The notes beneath the pieces were generated by a model. It searched no databases, was not told the DNA's origin, and saw nothing but the letters and a program-made list of their open reading frames with translations. From positions 1,364,001-1,428,000 of the forward strand of contig NZ_JACHWH010000001.1 in the NCBI RefSeq assembly GCF_014191255.1: a stretch of DNA of 64,000 nt, written 5' to 3'. Made by a program: the position numbers and the translations under genes. The stretch's first letter is position 1. The number at the start of each line of letters is the position of its first letter. Shown piece after piece: positions 52,534 through 62,203 of the stretch. The stretch comes from Amycolatopsis bartoniae (GTDB taxonomy: Bacteria > Actinomycetota > Actinomycetes > Mycobacteriales > Pseudonocardiaceae).

Positions 52534-54894
52534 CTACGCACAGGGTGACGGCGGTGCCCCACCGGGACCCGTTGCCCACGTGGCCTTCGCGGCGTCCGCG
52601 GTCAACCGGAAGTCCAGGGTGGACCCGCGCGTCAGCTGCTCCAGCGATACGTAAGCCCGGTCACTCTGCACGCCGTTCACCCGCAGCCCCTGCACGTACT
52701 GCAGCTGCGAGGCGTCGGCGCCGCCGGCCTTGAGCACGATGTCGCGGCCGTTCTCCAGGTGCACCACGGTCTTGGCGAACTGCGGCGCGCTCAGCACGAA
52801 CTGGCCGGTGCCAGGCACCGCCGGGTACAGCCCGAGCGAGCTGAACACGTACCAGGCCGACATCTCGCCGAGGTCGTCGTTGCCCGTGACCCCGTTGGGG
52901 GCGTTGGTGAACAGCGTGTGCGCCGCCCGGACCACCGCGGAGGTCTTCCACGGCTGGCCGACGAGTGTGTACATCCACGGCGAGTGCAGGTCCGGCTCGT
53001 TGTTCGGGTTGTACCGGAACTGGTTGTAGTAGTTGTACGGCCCGGTGACCCACTCCTCGCGGACCGTCTTGGCCGGGTCGGCCAGCAGGTCCGAGTAGGC
53101 GAAGAAGTCGTCGAGCCGTGCCGTGGTGGCCTGCTGCCCGCCCATCCGCTGCACGAGGCCGGGGATGTCCTGCTGGGTCAGCCACTGGTACTGCCAGGCC
53201 GTGCCCTCGTGGAACCCGTCCTGCCCCTCGGGGGTGTAGGGCCCGTCGGCGGGGGTGAACCAGGCGCCGCCCTCGACCTTCGGGCGCGGGAAGCCCGTGA
53301 AGCCGCGGTCGGACACGGTGCTGTCCCACAGGACGCGGTAGTTCTGCCCCTTGGCCGCGAGCGCGTTCGCGTCCTGGGTCTTCCCGAGGCCGCGCGCCAT
53401 GATCGACAGCGAGCAGTCCGCGAGCGCGTACTCCAGGGTCGCCGACGCGCCGTGGTTCGGGTCGGTGTCCTGGCCCTTCTTCGGGAAGTTCGGGTCGTAC
53501 TGGACGAACCCGTTCGCCTGGTAGCTCTCGTTGCCCGAGCGGCCCTGGAACGGCGAGTCGGCGGGCGGGATCTGCGTCGAGTTCTGCAGCAGCGCCTGGT
53601 ACGCCTTGCCTTCCAGGCCCCGCAGCGCGCCGAACCGCCAGAGGTCCACCAGGTACGGCGTGACCGGGTCACCGGTCATCGTGTTCGTCTCCTGGTTCGC
53701 GTACGCCCATCTCGGCAGCCAGCCGCCCTGGTCGTGGATGGCCAGGATGCTCTGCGCGATGTCGCGTGCCCGGTCGGGGCGCAGCAGCGCTATCAGCTGG
53801 TTCTGCGAGCGGTAGGTGTCCCACAGCGAGAAGTACTGGTAGTACGTCCAGCCGACGGCGCGGTGGATCTGGTTGTCGAAACCGCGGTAGCGGCCGTCGA
53901 CGTCGTTGCCCGTCAGCGGTTGCAGGAGCGTGTGGTAGAGCGACGTGTAGAAGACCGTACGGTTGTCATTAGTACCGCCGGAAACGTCGATTGTTGACAA
54001 TTCTTTTCGCCACGTGTTGACAGTCGCGGCCTTGACCTTGTCGAAGCTCCGGTTGCCCTCGGCGGCGAGGTTCCGCCGGGCGCCGTCGGCGTCCACATAG
54101 GAGATCGCCGTGGACGCCGTGACCGAACCCGGGTTGTCGAAGGACAGCCACGCGCCACGCAGGCCCGCGCCACCGGCGGACTCCTTGCTACCGGGCGTGC
54201 CGCCGGTCGGTGACCACGTGCCGTACGAGGTGAACGGCTTGTCGAACGTCGTGCGGAAGTAGGTCGTGTACGGCTTGCCGCCGCAGAACGCCTGCGACTC
54301 GACGGTTCCTTCGACAGTCCTGTTGTCAACAATCCGAATAGAGGATCCGCTGACAGGTTCCTTGTCGTTCGCTTGACCTGTGTTCACGAAGACCTGCGCC
54401 GGGCCGGACTGGTCGAACGTGTACCGCTCGACGCCGGTGCGGGTCGTCGCCGTGGTCTCGACGTCGATGCCGCCGTAGCCGGTCAGGTGGACCTTGTAGT
54501 AGCCGGGCGAGCCCACCTCGCCGTCGTGCGTGTACGGCGAGGCGTACTTCGTCTGGTCGAAAGTGGACGGATTCGCCGGGTCGAACGTGCCGGTGCGCGG
54601 CAGGGTCGAGACCAGCCCGCCCTGCTCCCAGCAGCCCGCGCCGGAGAGGAAGAAGTGCCCGAACCCGCGGATCGCGGTATCGGTGTACTGGTACCCGGCG
54701 TAGTGCGAGCCGATGGGCGAAACCTGCGTCATACCGAAGGGCGCCGAAGCGCCCGGGAACGTGTTGCCCTCGTCCTGGGTGCCGATGAACGTGTTGACCG
54801 AGTCGAGCACGTCCACCGGCGCGGCCGCCGCCACCGGAGTGACGACGGCCGCCGGAACGAGGGCGGCAGCGAGCACTGCCACCAGTTTCTTCAT
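52534..54894 (-). CDS. Secreted GH92 alpha-mannosidase (shorter form)
   Basis: A 786-residue glycoside hydrolase family 92 protein with a signal peptide (about residues 1-24). GH92 features: VNTFIGTQDEGNTFPGASAPFGM near the start (in two parts), FSLWDTYRSQNQL, FHEGTAWQYQW with the catalytic-acid Glu candidate, and GNDDLGEMSAWYVFSSLG. GH92 enzymes are calcium-dependent inverting exo-alpha-mannosidases acting on N-glycans or mannans. It follows the larger GH92 gene by 3 bp. Two AT-rich patches (53970-54030, 54300-54380) carry the dispersed 12-bp word. Confidence 0.92.
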   Translation of the reverse strand: MKKLVAVLAAALVPAAVVTPVAAAAPVDVLDSVNTFIGTQDEGNTFPGASAPFGMTQVSPIGSHYAGYQYTDTAIRGFGHFFLSGAGCWEQGGLVSTLPRTGTFDPANPSTFDQTKYASPYTHDGEVGSPGYYKVHLTGYGGIDVETTATTRTGVERYTFDQSGPAQVFVNTGQANDKEPVSGSSIRIVDNRTVEGTVESQAFCGGKPYTTYFRTTFDKPFTSYGTWSPTGGTPGSKESAGGAGLRGAWLSFDNPGSVTASTAISYVDADGARRNLAAEGNRSFDKVKAATVNTWRKELSTIDVSGGTNDNRTVFYTSLYHTLLQPLTGNDVDGRYRGFDNQIHRAVGWTYYQYFSLWDTYRSQNQLIALLRPDRARDIAQSILAIHDQGGWLPRWAYANQETNTMTGDPVTPYLVDLWRFGALRGLEGKAYQALLQNSTQIPPADSPFQGRSGNESYQANGFVQYDPNFPKKGQDTDPNHGASATLEYALADCSLSIMARGLGKTQDANALAAKGQNYRVLWDSTVSDRGFTGFPRPKVEGGAWFTPADGPYTPEGQDGFHEGTAWQYQWLTQQDIPGLVQRMGGQQATTARLDDFFAYSDLLADPAKTVREEWVTGPYNYYNQFRYNPNNEPDLHSPWMYTLVGQPWKTSAVVRAAHTLFTNAPNGVTGNDDLGEMSAWYVFSSLGLYPAVPGTGQFVLSAPQFAKTVVHLENGRDIVLKAGGADASQLQYVQGLRVNGVQSDRAYVSLEQLTRGSTLDFRLTADAAKATWATGPGGAPPSPCA

Positions 54895-54897
54895 GGG

Positions 54898-57800
54898 TTA
54901 TCCGATTCCGATCGCGAAGACGTGCAACTGCCCACCCGAGACGTTCGACGGCAGGGTCACGCTCTTGACGGTCTTGCCCGCGGCGAGCGTGATCGGGGCG
55001 CTGGCGAACACGTAGGTGTTGATCTGCTGCGGGTCACCGCCGGTGCTGTTGCGGTACGGCGTGCTGAACGCGACCTGGTTGCCGAACGACGGCTGCTGAC
55101 CGCCCGCGCCCAGCGTCCAGTCCGAGAACCCGAGCGACGCCGTGCTCGTGGTGCCGTCGGTGTAGGTGATCGTCACGGTGCCCTGCGCGCTGCCGTTCGC
55201 GGCCGCGCCCAGGAAGGCCAGCCGGCCGCTGCCGGAGGCGTTGAGCGTCTGGCCCTGTGCGATCACGTTGTCCGGCGAGCCCGCCGGGTAGTTCGGCCAG
55301 GTGTAGGACAACCCGTTGACCGTCACCGTGCTCCCCGCCTTGGCGCCCGCCGCGGCGAGCGCGTCCGCGGAGTAGCTGAAGCCGACCCCGTCGAAGTTCG
55401 CCGACGCGGGCTTGGCGTCCGGGGAGATGCCCGCGTTGTTCACCGCGGCCAGCCAGCTGCCGGGCTGGGCGACGAGCACGCCGAGCGTCGTGGACAGCGA
55501 CTGCTGCCCGCTGGCGCTCAACGTGATCGGCACCTGGTACGAGCCGTCGGCGGTACCGGCGGCGACGCTGACGGTGACGTTCACCTGAGCCTTGCCACCG
55601 GCGGGCACCGCGATGTCACCGGAGGACGGGGTGACCGTGATGCCCGCCGGCGGCGCGGCAGTCCAGTGCCACGTGCGGGCGGTGCCGGACAGGTCCTGCG
55701 CGCCGACCGCCGCGGTGCCGCTCGTGCCCGACGGCACGAGCACCCGAGCCGGATCCACAAAGGACAGGGCGGGCGTCTCGCCCTCACGGAACGAAGGCGG
55801 TGCGTCCGAAGGCGCGCTGCCCCACGAGGTGTCCGGAGTGGACGACAGGGTGAAGTCGAGCGTGCCGCCCGTGGTGGCGAACGACTCCGGCAGCCAGGTC
55901 TTGGTCGTCGAGACGCCGTTGACCTTCAGCCCGGTCACGTACTCACCGGTGCCGTGCCCGTTGATGGTGATCTTCTTGCCGAGCCCGGTGGTCACCGCAA
56001 CCTTCGAGAACAGCGGCGAGCCGACCACCAGCTCCGCGCGGCCCGGGATCTCCGGGTACACGCCGAGCGCCGACCAGACGTACCAGGACGACATCTGGCC
56101 GAGGTCGTCGTTGCCGATCAGCCCTTGCGGGTTCGGGTTGTACAGCTCGGTCATCGCCCGCCGGACGATCGCCTGCGTCTTGTAGGGCGCACCGGCGAAG
56201 TCGTACAGCCACGGGGCGTTCGAGTTGGGCTCGTTGCCCAGGAACGCGTGCGGGTCCTGGGTGCCCGCGTTCAGCTCCTTGAAGAACTCGTCCAAACGCG
56301 ACTGAACGGCCTGGTTTCCGCCGAACGCCGTGACCAGGCCGGCCACGTCGTAAGGCACCATCCAGCTGTACTGCGCGCCGTTGCCCTCGACCCAGCCCTG
56401 CGAGCTGCCCGGGTTGTACGGCGTGCTGAACGTGCCGTCGGCGTTGCGCGGCTGCAGGTAGCCGGTCGCGGGGTTGTACAGGTTCTGCCAGTACTGGGCC
56501 CGCTTCATGAAGTTCTGGTACGTCGAGGAGTCCCCGAGCCGCGCGGCGAGCTGCGCGATCGAGAAGTCGGCGCTGGTGTATTCGAGCGTGTCGGCACCGG
56601 CGCCGGGCACGTACCCGAGCGTCTGGTAGTCCTGCAGCCCGGGGCGCTCGGTGTAGCCCTGGGTGGTGGGCTGGGTCGCCCCGCGGATCATGGACAGCAG
56701 CGCGTTGTTCGCGTCGAAGTCCTTGGCGCCGAACGCGTACATGCTCGACACGATGATGTGGTACGGGTCGCCGTTCATCACGCCCGTGTAGTCGTTGGCC
56801 ACCGTCCAGCGGTCCCACGCGCCGCCCTGGGCGGCGTACTGGACCATGGAGTTCGCGATGTCCGAGGACTCCTTCGGGGCCAGCAGCGCGAGCAGCTGGG
56901 CCTCCGAGCGGTAGATGTCCCAGCCGGAGAAGTTGGTGTACATCGCGTGTCCCTTGGCGGCGGTGTGCACGCGGCCGTCGAAGCCGGTGTACTTGCCGTC
57001 GACGTCGGAGAACACGTTCGGCTGGATCAGCGAGTGGTACAGCGCCGTGTAGAACGTCGTCCTGTCGGCGTCCGAACCACCGGTGACCTGGACCTGGTTG
57101 AGCCGGTCGTTCCACGCCTTGCGCGCCGCGGTCGCGACGTCGTCGAAGGAGCGGTGGTTGTTCTCCGCCTTGACGTTCGCCTGCGCGCCGTCGACCGACA
57201 CGAAGGACACGCCGACCTGGACGTTCACCGTGGCGCCGGGCGCGAAGGTGACGTAACCACCGCTGCCGGGGCCGCTGACAGTGGTGTCGGCGGGCTTCTT
57301 CGTATCCGTACGCGCGGTCTTGGTCTCCTCGGCCGCCTTGGCCTGCGGGGCGACCTTCGCCTGCGCGCCACCGTTCTCGGTGGCCTTGTTCGGGGTGACC
57401 GTGCCGTTGCGCCACGTGCCGATCGACGCGAACGGCTGATCGAACTTCGCGTAGAAGTACACGCGGTAGTGCGAATCGGTGCCGCAGAACCCGCCGCTGG
57501 CCGCCCAGCCGCTGACGGTGTCCTTGCCGATCGAGATCTGCGCGTCGTCCGTGCCGGTGACCGACCCGGAGCTGTTGATCAGCAGCGTCGACGTGCTGTT
57601 CTGCGGATAGGTGAACCGGCCGGAGCCGGTGCGCTGGGTCGCGCTCAGCTCGACGTTCACGCCGCTGTCGAGCTTGACGCTGTACTTGCCCGCCGTGGCC
57701 TGCTCGTTCGCGTGCGAGAACGGCATGGTGTAGCGGCCGGGGTCCGTGGCGGGCGAGGTGGTGACCTGCCCGTTGTACGGGATGAAGGGGATGTCCTCGT

Positions 57801-58131
57801 AGGTGTCGCAGCCCGCGCCGGACAGGTGCGTCAGGCTGAAGCCCTTGAGCGCGGTGCTGTCGTAGTAGTAACCGCCCTGTTGCGCGGTCACGGTGTCCGG
57901 ACTCCACTGGACCATGCCGAACGGCACCACGGCGCCGGGGAAGTTGTTCCCCGCGCCACCGCCCGTGCCCTGGTCCTGGCCACCCGGCCGGGTCCCGACG
58001 AAGGGGTTGACCCACTTCGCCAGATCCTGTTGCGCGGGCGCCGCGTCCGCCTGCACCGCCGGCAGTACCGCCGACGTGACCACGAGGCCGGCGACGAGCG
58101 CCAGCCCCCTTTTGACTCGCGAAAGCCTCAC
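54898..58131 (-). CDS. Secreted GH92 alpha-mannosidase with C-terminal accessory domains
   Basis: A 1077-residue protein. The signal peptide ends near VQADAAP. A GH92 domain spans about residues 38-740 (FVGTRPGGQDQGT, NFSGWDIYRSEAQL, VEGNGAQYSWMVPYD, GNDDLGQMSSWYVWSALG). A NEW3-like beta domain follows at ~780-880 (PPAGITVTPSSGDIAVPAGG), then a further beta-rich module to the end (FGNQVAFSTPYRNS). GTG 58131 with AGGAGG is preferred to a TTG at 58152. The acid residue position reads VEGNGAQYSW versus HEGTAWQYQW in the shorter paralogue, so the specificity probably differs. A lacI operator lies 17 bp upstream. Confidence 0.92.
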   Translation of the reverse strand: MRLSRVKRGLALVAGLVVTSAVLPAVQADAAPAQQDLAKWVNPFVGTRPGGQDQGTGGGAGNNFPGAVVPFGMVQWSPDTVTAQQGGYYYDSTALKGFSLTHLSGAGCDTYEDIPFIPYNGQVTTSPATDPGRYTMPFSHANEQATAGKYSVKLDSGVNVELSATQRTGSGRFTYPQNSTSTLLINSSGSVTGTDDAQISIGKDTVSGWAASGGFCGTDSHYRVYFYAKFDQPFASIGTWRNGTVTPNKATENGGAQAKVAPQAKAAEETKTARTDTKKPADTTVSGPGSGGYVTFAPGATVNVQVGVSFVSVDGAQANVKAENNHRSFDDVATAARKAWNDRLNQVQVTGGSDADRTTFYTALYHSLIQPNVFSDVDGKYTGFDGRVHTAAKGHAMYTNFSGWDIYRSEAQLLALLAPKESSDIANSMVQYAAQGGAWDRWTVANDYTGVMNGDPYHIIVSSMYAFGAKDFDANNALLSMIRGATQPTTQGYTERPGLQDYQTLGYVPGAGADTLEYTSADFSIAQLAARLGDSSTYQNFMKRAQYWQNLYNPATGYLQPRNADGTFSTPYNPGSSQGWVEGNGAQYSWMVPYDVAGLVTAFGGNQAVQSRLDEFFKELNAGTQDPHAFLGNEPNSNAPWLYDFAGAPYKTQAIVRRAMTELYNPNPQGLIGNDDLGQMSSWYVWSALGVYPEIPGRAELVVGSPLFSKVAVTTGLGKKITINGHGTGEYVTGLKVNGVSTTKTWLPESFATTGGTLDFTLSSTPDTSWGSAPSDAPPSFREGETPALSFVDPARVLVPSGTSGTAAVGAQDLSGTARTWHWTAAPPAGITVTPSSGDIAVPAGGKAQVNVTVSVAAGTADGSYQVPITLSASGQQSLSTTLGVLVAQPGSWLAAVNNAGISPDAKPASANFDGVGFSYSADALAAAGAKAGSTVTVNGLSYTWPNYPAGSPDNVIAQGQTLNASGSGRLAFLGAAANGSAQGTVTITYTDGTTSTASLGFSDWTLGAGGQQPSFGNQVAFSTPYRNSTGGDPQQINTYVFASAPITLAAGKTVKSVTLPSNVSGGQLHVFAIGIG

Positions 58132-58147
58132 TGGCGTCGCCTCCTGT

Positions 58148-58159
58148 GACAACCTTGTC
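58148..58159. promoter_or_regulatory. Near-palindromic LacI-type operator at the GH92 operon start
   Basis: GACAACCTTGTC differs by one central base from the perfect palindrome at 58324-58335. It lies just upstream of the GH92 GTG start at 58131, where a repressor would block transcription or early elongation. Confidence 0.65.
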
Positions 58160-58282
58160 GCCGCAGGCCACTGTCGTCAGCGGCTGACGAGCGGGTCAAG
58201 GATCATGCCGGATCCTGTCTCGTTCCGGACAGGCGATACTCCATACGTCCCACGGAAGACGTCGGTCATCTCGTTCGGACCA

Positions 58283-58311
58283 TTGACAAACGTGTCACGA
58301 ACGTGTGAAAT
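58283..58311 (+). promoter_or_regulatory. Likely lacI promoter
   Basis: TTGACA (58283-58288), 17 bp, then TGAAAT (58306-58311). A start around 58318 would leave only a few bases before the ATG at 58322, so the transcript is nearly leaderless. Confidence 0.6.
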
Positions 58312-58321
58312 CCCGAGAACT

Positions 58322-59356
58322 ATGACAACGTTGTCGGACGGGACCCGCGGACCCACCGCGAGACGCGCCACGATGAGCGACGTCGCGCGGCTGGCCGGGG
58401 TCAGCATCAAGACGGTGTCCCGGGTGGTGAACGACGAGCCGGCCGTGCACCCGGAGACGGCGCGGCGGGTGCTGGCCGCCATCGAGCAGCTCGGTTTCCG
58501 CCGCAACCTCGGCGCCCGCAACCTGCGCCGCGGCTCCAGCACCGGCACCGTCGGCCTGATCGTCGAGGACGTCGGCAACCCCTTCTACTCCGAGCTCAAC
58601 CGGGCCGTGGAGAAGATCTCGACCTCGTTCGGCAGGCACGTGCTCACCGGCTCGTCCGAGGAGAACTCCGAACGCGAGCGCGAACTGGCGCTGGAGTTCT
58701 GCTCCCGCCGCGTCGACGGGCTGCTCATCGTGCCCGCCGGCGCCCAGCACCACTACCTCGTGCCGGAGATGCGGGCGGGCACGCCGGTGGTGTTCCTCGA
58801 CCGCCCGGCGGGCGACATCCTCGCCGACACGGTGCTGGTCGACAACCTGGGCGGCACCATCGAGGCGGTCGCGCACCTGGCCCGCCACGGCCACCGGCGC
58901 ATCGCGTTCCTCGGCGACCGGCCCGACATCTTCACGGCGACCGAGCGGCTCCGCGGTTTCCGGGAAGGCTGCGTCCGCGCGGGCCTGCGCTTCGACGAGC
59001 GGCTCGCCGTCCTTCGCACGCCCACGCAGGAGAACGTGGTGGAAGCGGTGAACCGGCTGCTGACCGGTCCCGACCGCGCCACCGCCGTCATCGCGGGGAA
59101 CAACCGGGTCGCCGTGCACCTGCTGCGCGCGCTGACCCACGTCACCCCGCGCCCCGCGCTGGTGAGCTTCGACGACTTCGAGCTCGCCGACCTGCTCGAC
59201 CCGCCCGTCACCGTGGTCGGCCACGACGTGAGCCGGCTCGGCAAGGCGGCGGCCGAGCTGCTGTTCGCAAGGATCCACGGCGAGGATTCCCCGCCGAGAA
59301 AGGTTGTGCTGCCCGTGCACCTCATCCCCCGCGGCTCTGGAGAGATCGCCCCGTGA
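58322..59356 (+). CDS. LacI-family regulator of the mannoside locus
   Basis: A 344-residue LacI protein. The HTH is MSDVARLAGVSIKTVSRVVN (about residues 18-37), then the hinge helix RRVLAAIEQLGF. The periplasmic-binding-like core includes GTVGLIVEDVGNPFYSEL, RRVDGLLIVPAG and VSFDDFELADLLDPP. It diverges from the GH92 operon and overlaps manA (GTGA). Palindromes GACAACGTTGTC (over its own start) and GACAACCTTGTC (before GH92) make it the probable local repressor, with mannose or a mannoside as inducer (inference). Confidence 0.9.
   Translation: MTTLSDGTRGPTARRATMSDVARLAGVSIKTVSRVVNDEPAVHPETARRVLAAIEQLGFRRNLGARNLRRGSSTGTVGLIVEDVGNPFYSELNRAVEKISTSFGRHVLTGSSEENSERERELALEFCSRRVDGLLIVPAGAQHHYLVPEMRAGTPVVFLDRPAGDILADTVLVDNLGGTIEAVAHLARHGHRRIAFLGDRPDIFTATERLRGFREGCVRAGLRFDERLAVLRTPTQENVVEAVNRLLTGPDRATAVIAGNNRVAVHLLRALTHVTPRPALVSFDDFELADLLDPPVTVVGHDVSRLGKAAAELLFARIHGEDSPPRKVVLPVHLIPRGSGEIAP
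58324..58335. promoter_or_regulatory. Perfect LacI-type operator over the lacI start
   Basis: GACAACGTTGTC is a perfect 12-bp palindrome beginning at the third base of the lacI ATG, a position suited to autorepression of the whole lacI-manA-transporter unit. Confidence 0.65.
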
Positions 59357-60375
59357 CCGTGCCGACCAAGAACCCGATCAAGCTCCCGGCCAACCAGCCG
59401 CCCCAGTTCTACCGCGGCGGCGCGGCGATCGCCGCCCTGCGCGGCGCCGAGTCCGGCAAGGAGTTCGGCCCCGAGGACTGGGTCGCCTCCACCACCACGC
59501 TCTTCGGTCAGGACGAGACGGGCCTGACGAAGCTGCCCGACGGCCGGTGGCTGCGGGACGCGGTGCGTGCCGACCCCGAGTCGTGGCTCGGCGCGAAGCA
59601 CGTGGCCGCGTTCTCGGACTCGACGGCGCTGCTGGTCAAGCTCCTCGACGCCGGGCAGCGGCTGCCCGTGCACTTCCACCCGTCGAACTCCTTCGCCCGT
59701 CAGCACTTCGACTCGCACTTCGGCAAGACCGAGGCGTGGATCGTGGTCGGCACGAGCGGGGACGACCCGCGTGTCTATCCCGGCTTCAAAGAGACTGTCG
59801 ACCGGAAGACTGTCGACAACTGGGTTCGTGAACAAGACACCGAGGCCATGCTCGGCGCGCTCAACAGCGTGCCCGTGCAGCCCGGCGACAACGTGTACAT
59901 CCCGGCGGGCCTGCCGCACGCCATCGGTGAAGGGGTGTTCGTCGTCGAGTTGCAACAGCCGACCGACTTCTCGTTGACGATCGAATGGCGCGACTTCCTC
60001 GACAGCCCCGAGAAGGGTCATCTCGGCATCGGCTTCGACGCCGCGCTGCAGGCGCTCGACACGTCGGCCCGCGACCCGGAGTCGATCATCAGGCGCACGG
60101 CGGGCGTGACGGAGTCCACTGTGGACCTGCTGGTGCCCGGCGCGGCGGAGTTCTTCCGCGCCGACCGGCTCTCCCCGAAGCCCTCGCTCGACCTCGACCC
60201 GTCGTTCGCGGTGCTCGTCGTGCTCGACGGCCACGGCGCGCTGAAGACCGAGCACGGCGGCGAGCTGGCACTGGCCAAGGGCGACACCGTCGTGGTGCCC
60301 CACTCGGCGGGCCAGGCGGAGGTGTCGGGCGAGCTCACCCTCATCCGCTGCCGTCCCCCAGCACCGGGAGCCTGA
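59353..60375 (+). CDS. manA: Class I mannose-6-phosphate isomerase
   Basis: A 340-residue type I phosphomannose isomerase that interconverts mannose 6-phosphate and fructose 6-phosphate with zinc. VHFHPSNSFARQHFD and FGKTEAWIVV give metal ligands, and YIPAGLPHAIGEGVFVVELQ supplies the rest of the cupin site. A C-terminal cupin-like half follows. The GTG start overlaps the lacI stop. Placement between a mannosidase regulator and a sugar importer indicates that imported mannose is phosphorylated by a kinase encoded elsewhere. Confidence 0.88.
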   Translation: MTVPTKNPIKLPANQPPQFYRGGAAIAALRGAESGKEFGPEDWVASTTTLFGQDETGLTKLPDGRWLRDAVRADPESWLGAKHVAAFSDSTALLVKLLDAGQRLPVHFHPSNSFARQHFDSHFGKTEAWIVVGTSGDDPRVYPGFKETVDRKTVDNWVREQDTEAMLGALNSVPVQPGDNVYIPAGLPHAIGEGVFVVELQQPTDFSLTIEWRDFLDSPEKGHLGIGFDAALQALDTSARDPESIIRRTAGVTESTVDLLVPGAAEFFRADRLSPKPSLDLDPSFAVLVVLDGHGALKTEHGGELALAKGDTVVVPHSAGQAEVSGELTLIRCRPPAPGA

Positions 60376-60376
60376 C

Positions 60377-61144
60377 ATGACCGACGCCGTCCTGCTGGAC
60401 GCCCAGAACATCGTGAAGCACTACGGCTCGGTCGAGGCGCTGCGCGGCGCCTCGTTCCAGGCCAGAGCGGGCGAGGTCACCGCGCTGATCGGCGACAACG
60501 GCGCCGGGAAGTCGACGCTGATCAAGTGCCTCTCCGGTGCCGAACAGCCCTCGTCGGGGCGGATCCTGCTGGACGGCGCCCCGGTCACGCTCGACTCGCC
60601 CACCACCGCGCGGCGGCTGGGCATCGAGACGGTGTACCAGGACCTCGCGGTCGCGCCGGAGCTCGATCCGGCCGCGAACCTGTTCCTGGGCCGCGAAATC
60701 CACCGGCGCGGCATCCTCGGCAAGCTCGGGATGCTCGACAAGGCGGAGATGCGCCGGCGCGCGGTGGACGAGTTCCAGCGGCTCGGCGTGACCCTGCAGA
60801 GCACGGACGTGCCGATCGGCTCGCTGTCCGGCGGGCAGCGCCAGAGCGTCGCGGTGGCGCGGTCGGTGGTGTGGGCGTCGAAGGTCGTGTTCATGGACGA
60901 ACCGACCGCGGCGCTCGGCGTGGTGCAGCGCGAGCGCGTGCTCGACGTGATCCGGCGGGTGCGCGACCAGGGCATCGCGGTGGTGCTGATCAGCCACAAC
61001 ATGCCCGAGGTGCTGTCGGTGTCCGACCGGATCGAGGTGCTGCGCCTGGGCACGCGGGTCGCGCGGTTCAAGGCCGCGGAGACCAAGCTGGAGGACCTCG
61101 TCGCCGCGATGACCGGCGCTCTGACGCAGGAGGAGGCGGCGTGA
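60377..61144 (+). CDS. Sugar ABC transporter ATPase, single-domain FrcA type
   Basis: A 255-residue ATPase: Walker A IGDNGAGKSTLIKCL, signature SLSGGQRQSVAVARS, Walker B VVFMDEPTAALG. It has one ATPase domain, unlike the double-domain RbsA/XylG, matching FrcA-type fructose/mannose/ribose importers. It begins 1 bp after the manA stop. Confidence 0.9.
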   Translation: MTDAVLLDAQNIVKHYGSVEALRGASFQARAGEVTALIGDNGAGKSTLIKCLSGAEQPSSGRILLDGAPVTLDSPTTARRLGIETVYQDLAVAPELDPAANLFLGREIHRRGILGKLGMLDKAEMRRRAVDEFQRLGVTLQSTDVPIGSLSGGQRQSVAVARSVVWASKVVFMDEPTAALGVVQRERVLDVIRRVRDQGIAVVLISHNMPEVLSVSDRIEVLRLGTRVARFKAAETKLEDLVAAMTGALTQEEAA

Positions 61145-62181
61145 CCACGACCAAGGAAGTCCAGTCCTCTGTGGAGGGTGGCTTCGGAAAGCGCTCTCTC
61201 GGGCAGCGGCTGATCGGTGCCAACACGTTCTGGATCGCGCTCGTGCTCGTCGCGCTGATCGTGGTGTTCAGCGTGCTCAAGCCGGGCCAGTTCGCGACCC
61301 TGTTCACGTTCCAGACGCTGCTCATCGAGACGTCGGTGCTGCTCGTGCTGTCGGTCGGGATGACGTTCGTGATCATCACGTCCGGCATCGACCTGTCCGT
61401 CGGCTCGGTGCTGATCTTCGCGGGCATGGTGTGCGGCAAGACGATGGAAGCGCTTTCCGGTGGCAACGCGAGCAATGCGGGCTGGGGCGTCATCCTCGTC
61501 GGACTGGTCGTGGCCGTGGCGTCCGGCACGATCTGGGGTCTGATCAACGGTTTCCTCATCGCGGTGGCCAAGATCCCGCCGCTGATCGTCACCCTCGGCA
61601 CGATGGGTGCCGCGCTCGGCGCGGCGTACCTGCTCAACAACGGGTCGGACGTGCGCAGCGTCCCGACCGTGCTCAACAAGACCCTCGGCTACGGCACCTC
61701 GCTCGGCGGCATCCCGAACCTGGTGCTGGTCGCCGTGGTGATCACGCTGATCGGCGCGTGGCTGTTGCACACCACCAAGTTCGGCCGCTACACCTACGCG
61801 GTCGGCTCGAACGCCGAGGCGGCCCGGCGCTCCGGCATCGGCGTCACGGCGCACCTGCTCAAGGTGTACCTGCTCACCGGGTTCCTCGCCGGGATCGCGG
61901 GCTTCATGTCGCTGGCGTACTACGCCTCGACCACCATCACCGCGCACACGACCGACAACCTGAACGCGATCGCGGCGACGGTCATGGGCGGCACGAGCCT
62001 GTTCGGCGGGATCGGTTCGGTGCTCGGCACGGTCATCGGGGTGTTCATCCCGGCCGTCCTGAAGAAGGGCTTCAACATCACGCAGGTGCCGGACTTCTGG
62101 CAGATGATCGCGGTCGGCGCGGTGCTCATCGCGGCTGTGTGGTTCGACCAGCGCCGCCGTCGGCAGCGCAACTCCCGGTAA
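61141..62181 (+). CDS. Sugar ABC transporter permease (FrcC/RbsC type)
   Basis: A 346-residue permease with about ten hydrophobic segments. VIITSGIDLSVGSVL and the loop YAVGSNAEAARRSGI, where such permeases contact the ATPase, are typical of the ribose/fructose group. The GTG overlaps the ATPase stop (GTGA). It ends 22 bp before the binding protein gene. Confidence 0.9.
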   Translation: MTTTKEVQSSVEGGFGKRSLGQRLIGANTFWIALVLVALIVVFSVLKPGQFATLFTFQTLLIETSVLLVLSVGMTFVIITSGIDLSVGSVLIFAGMVCGKTMEALSGGNASNAGWGVILVGLVVAVASGTIWGLINGFLIAVAKIPPLIVTLGTMGAALGAAYLLNNGSDVRSVPTVLNKTLGYGTSLGGIPNLVLVAVVITLIGAWLLHTTKFGRYTYAVGSNAEAARRSGIGVTAHLLKVYLLTGFLAGIAGFMSLAYYASTTITAHTTDNLNAIAATVMGGTSLFGGIGSVLGTVIGVFIPAVLKKGFNITQVPDFWQMIAVGAVLIAAVWFDQRRRRQRNSR

Positions 62182-62203
62182 CTACAACGAAGTAGAGGTC
62201 AGC

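Noticed and set aside
53990..54018. TTGACA-like words within GH92 genes as internal promoters
   Set aside because: No matching -10 at normal spacing; they coincide with copies of the dispersed 12-bp word instead.
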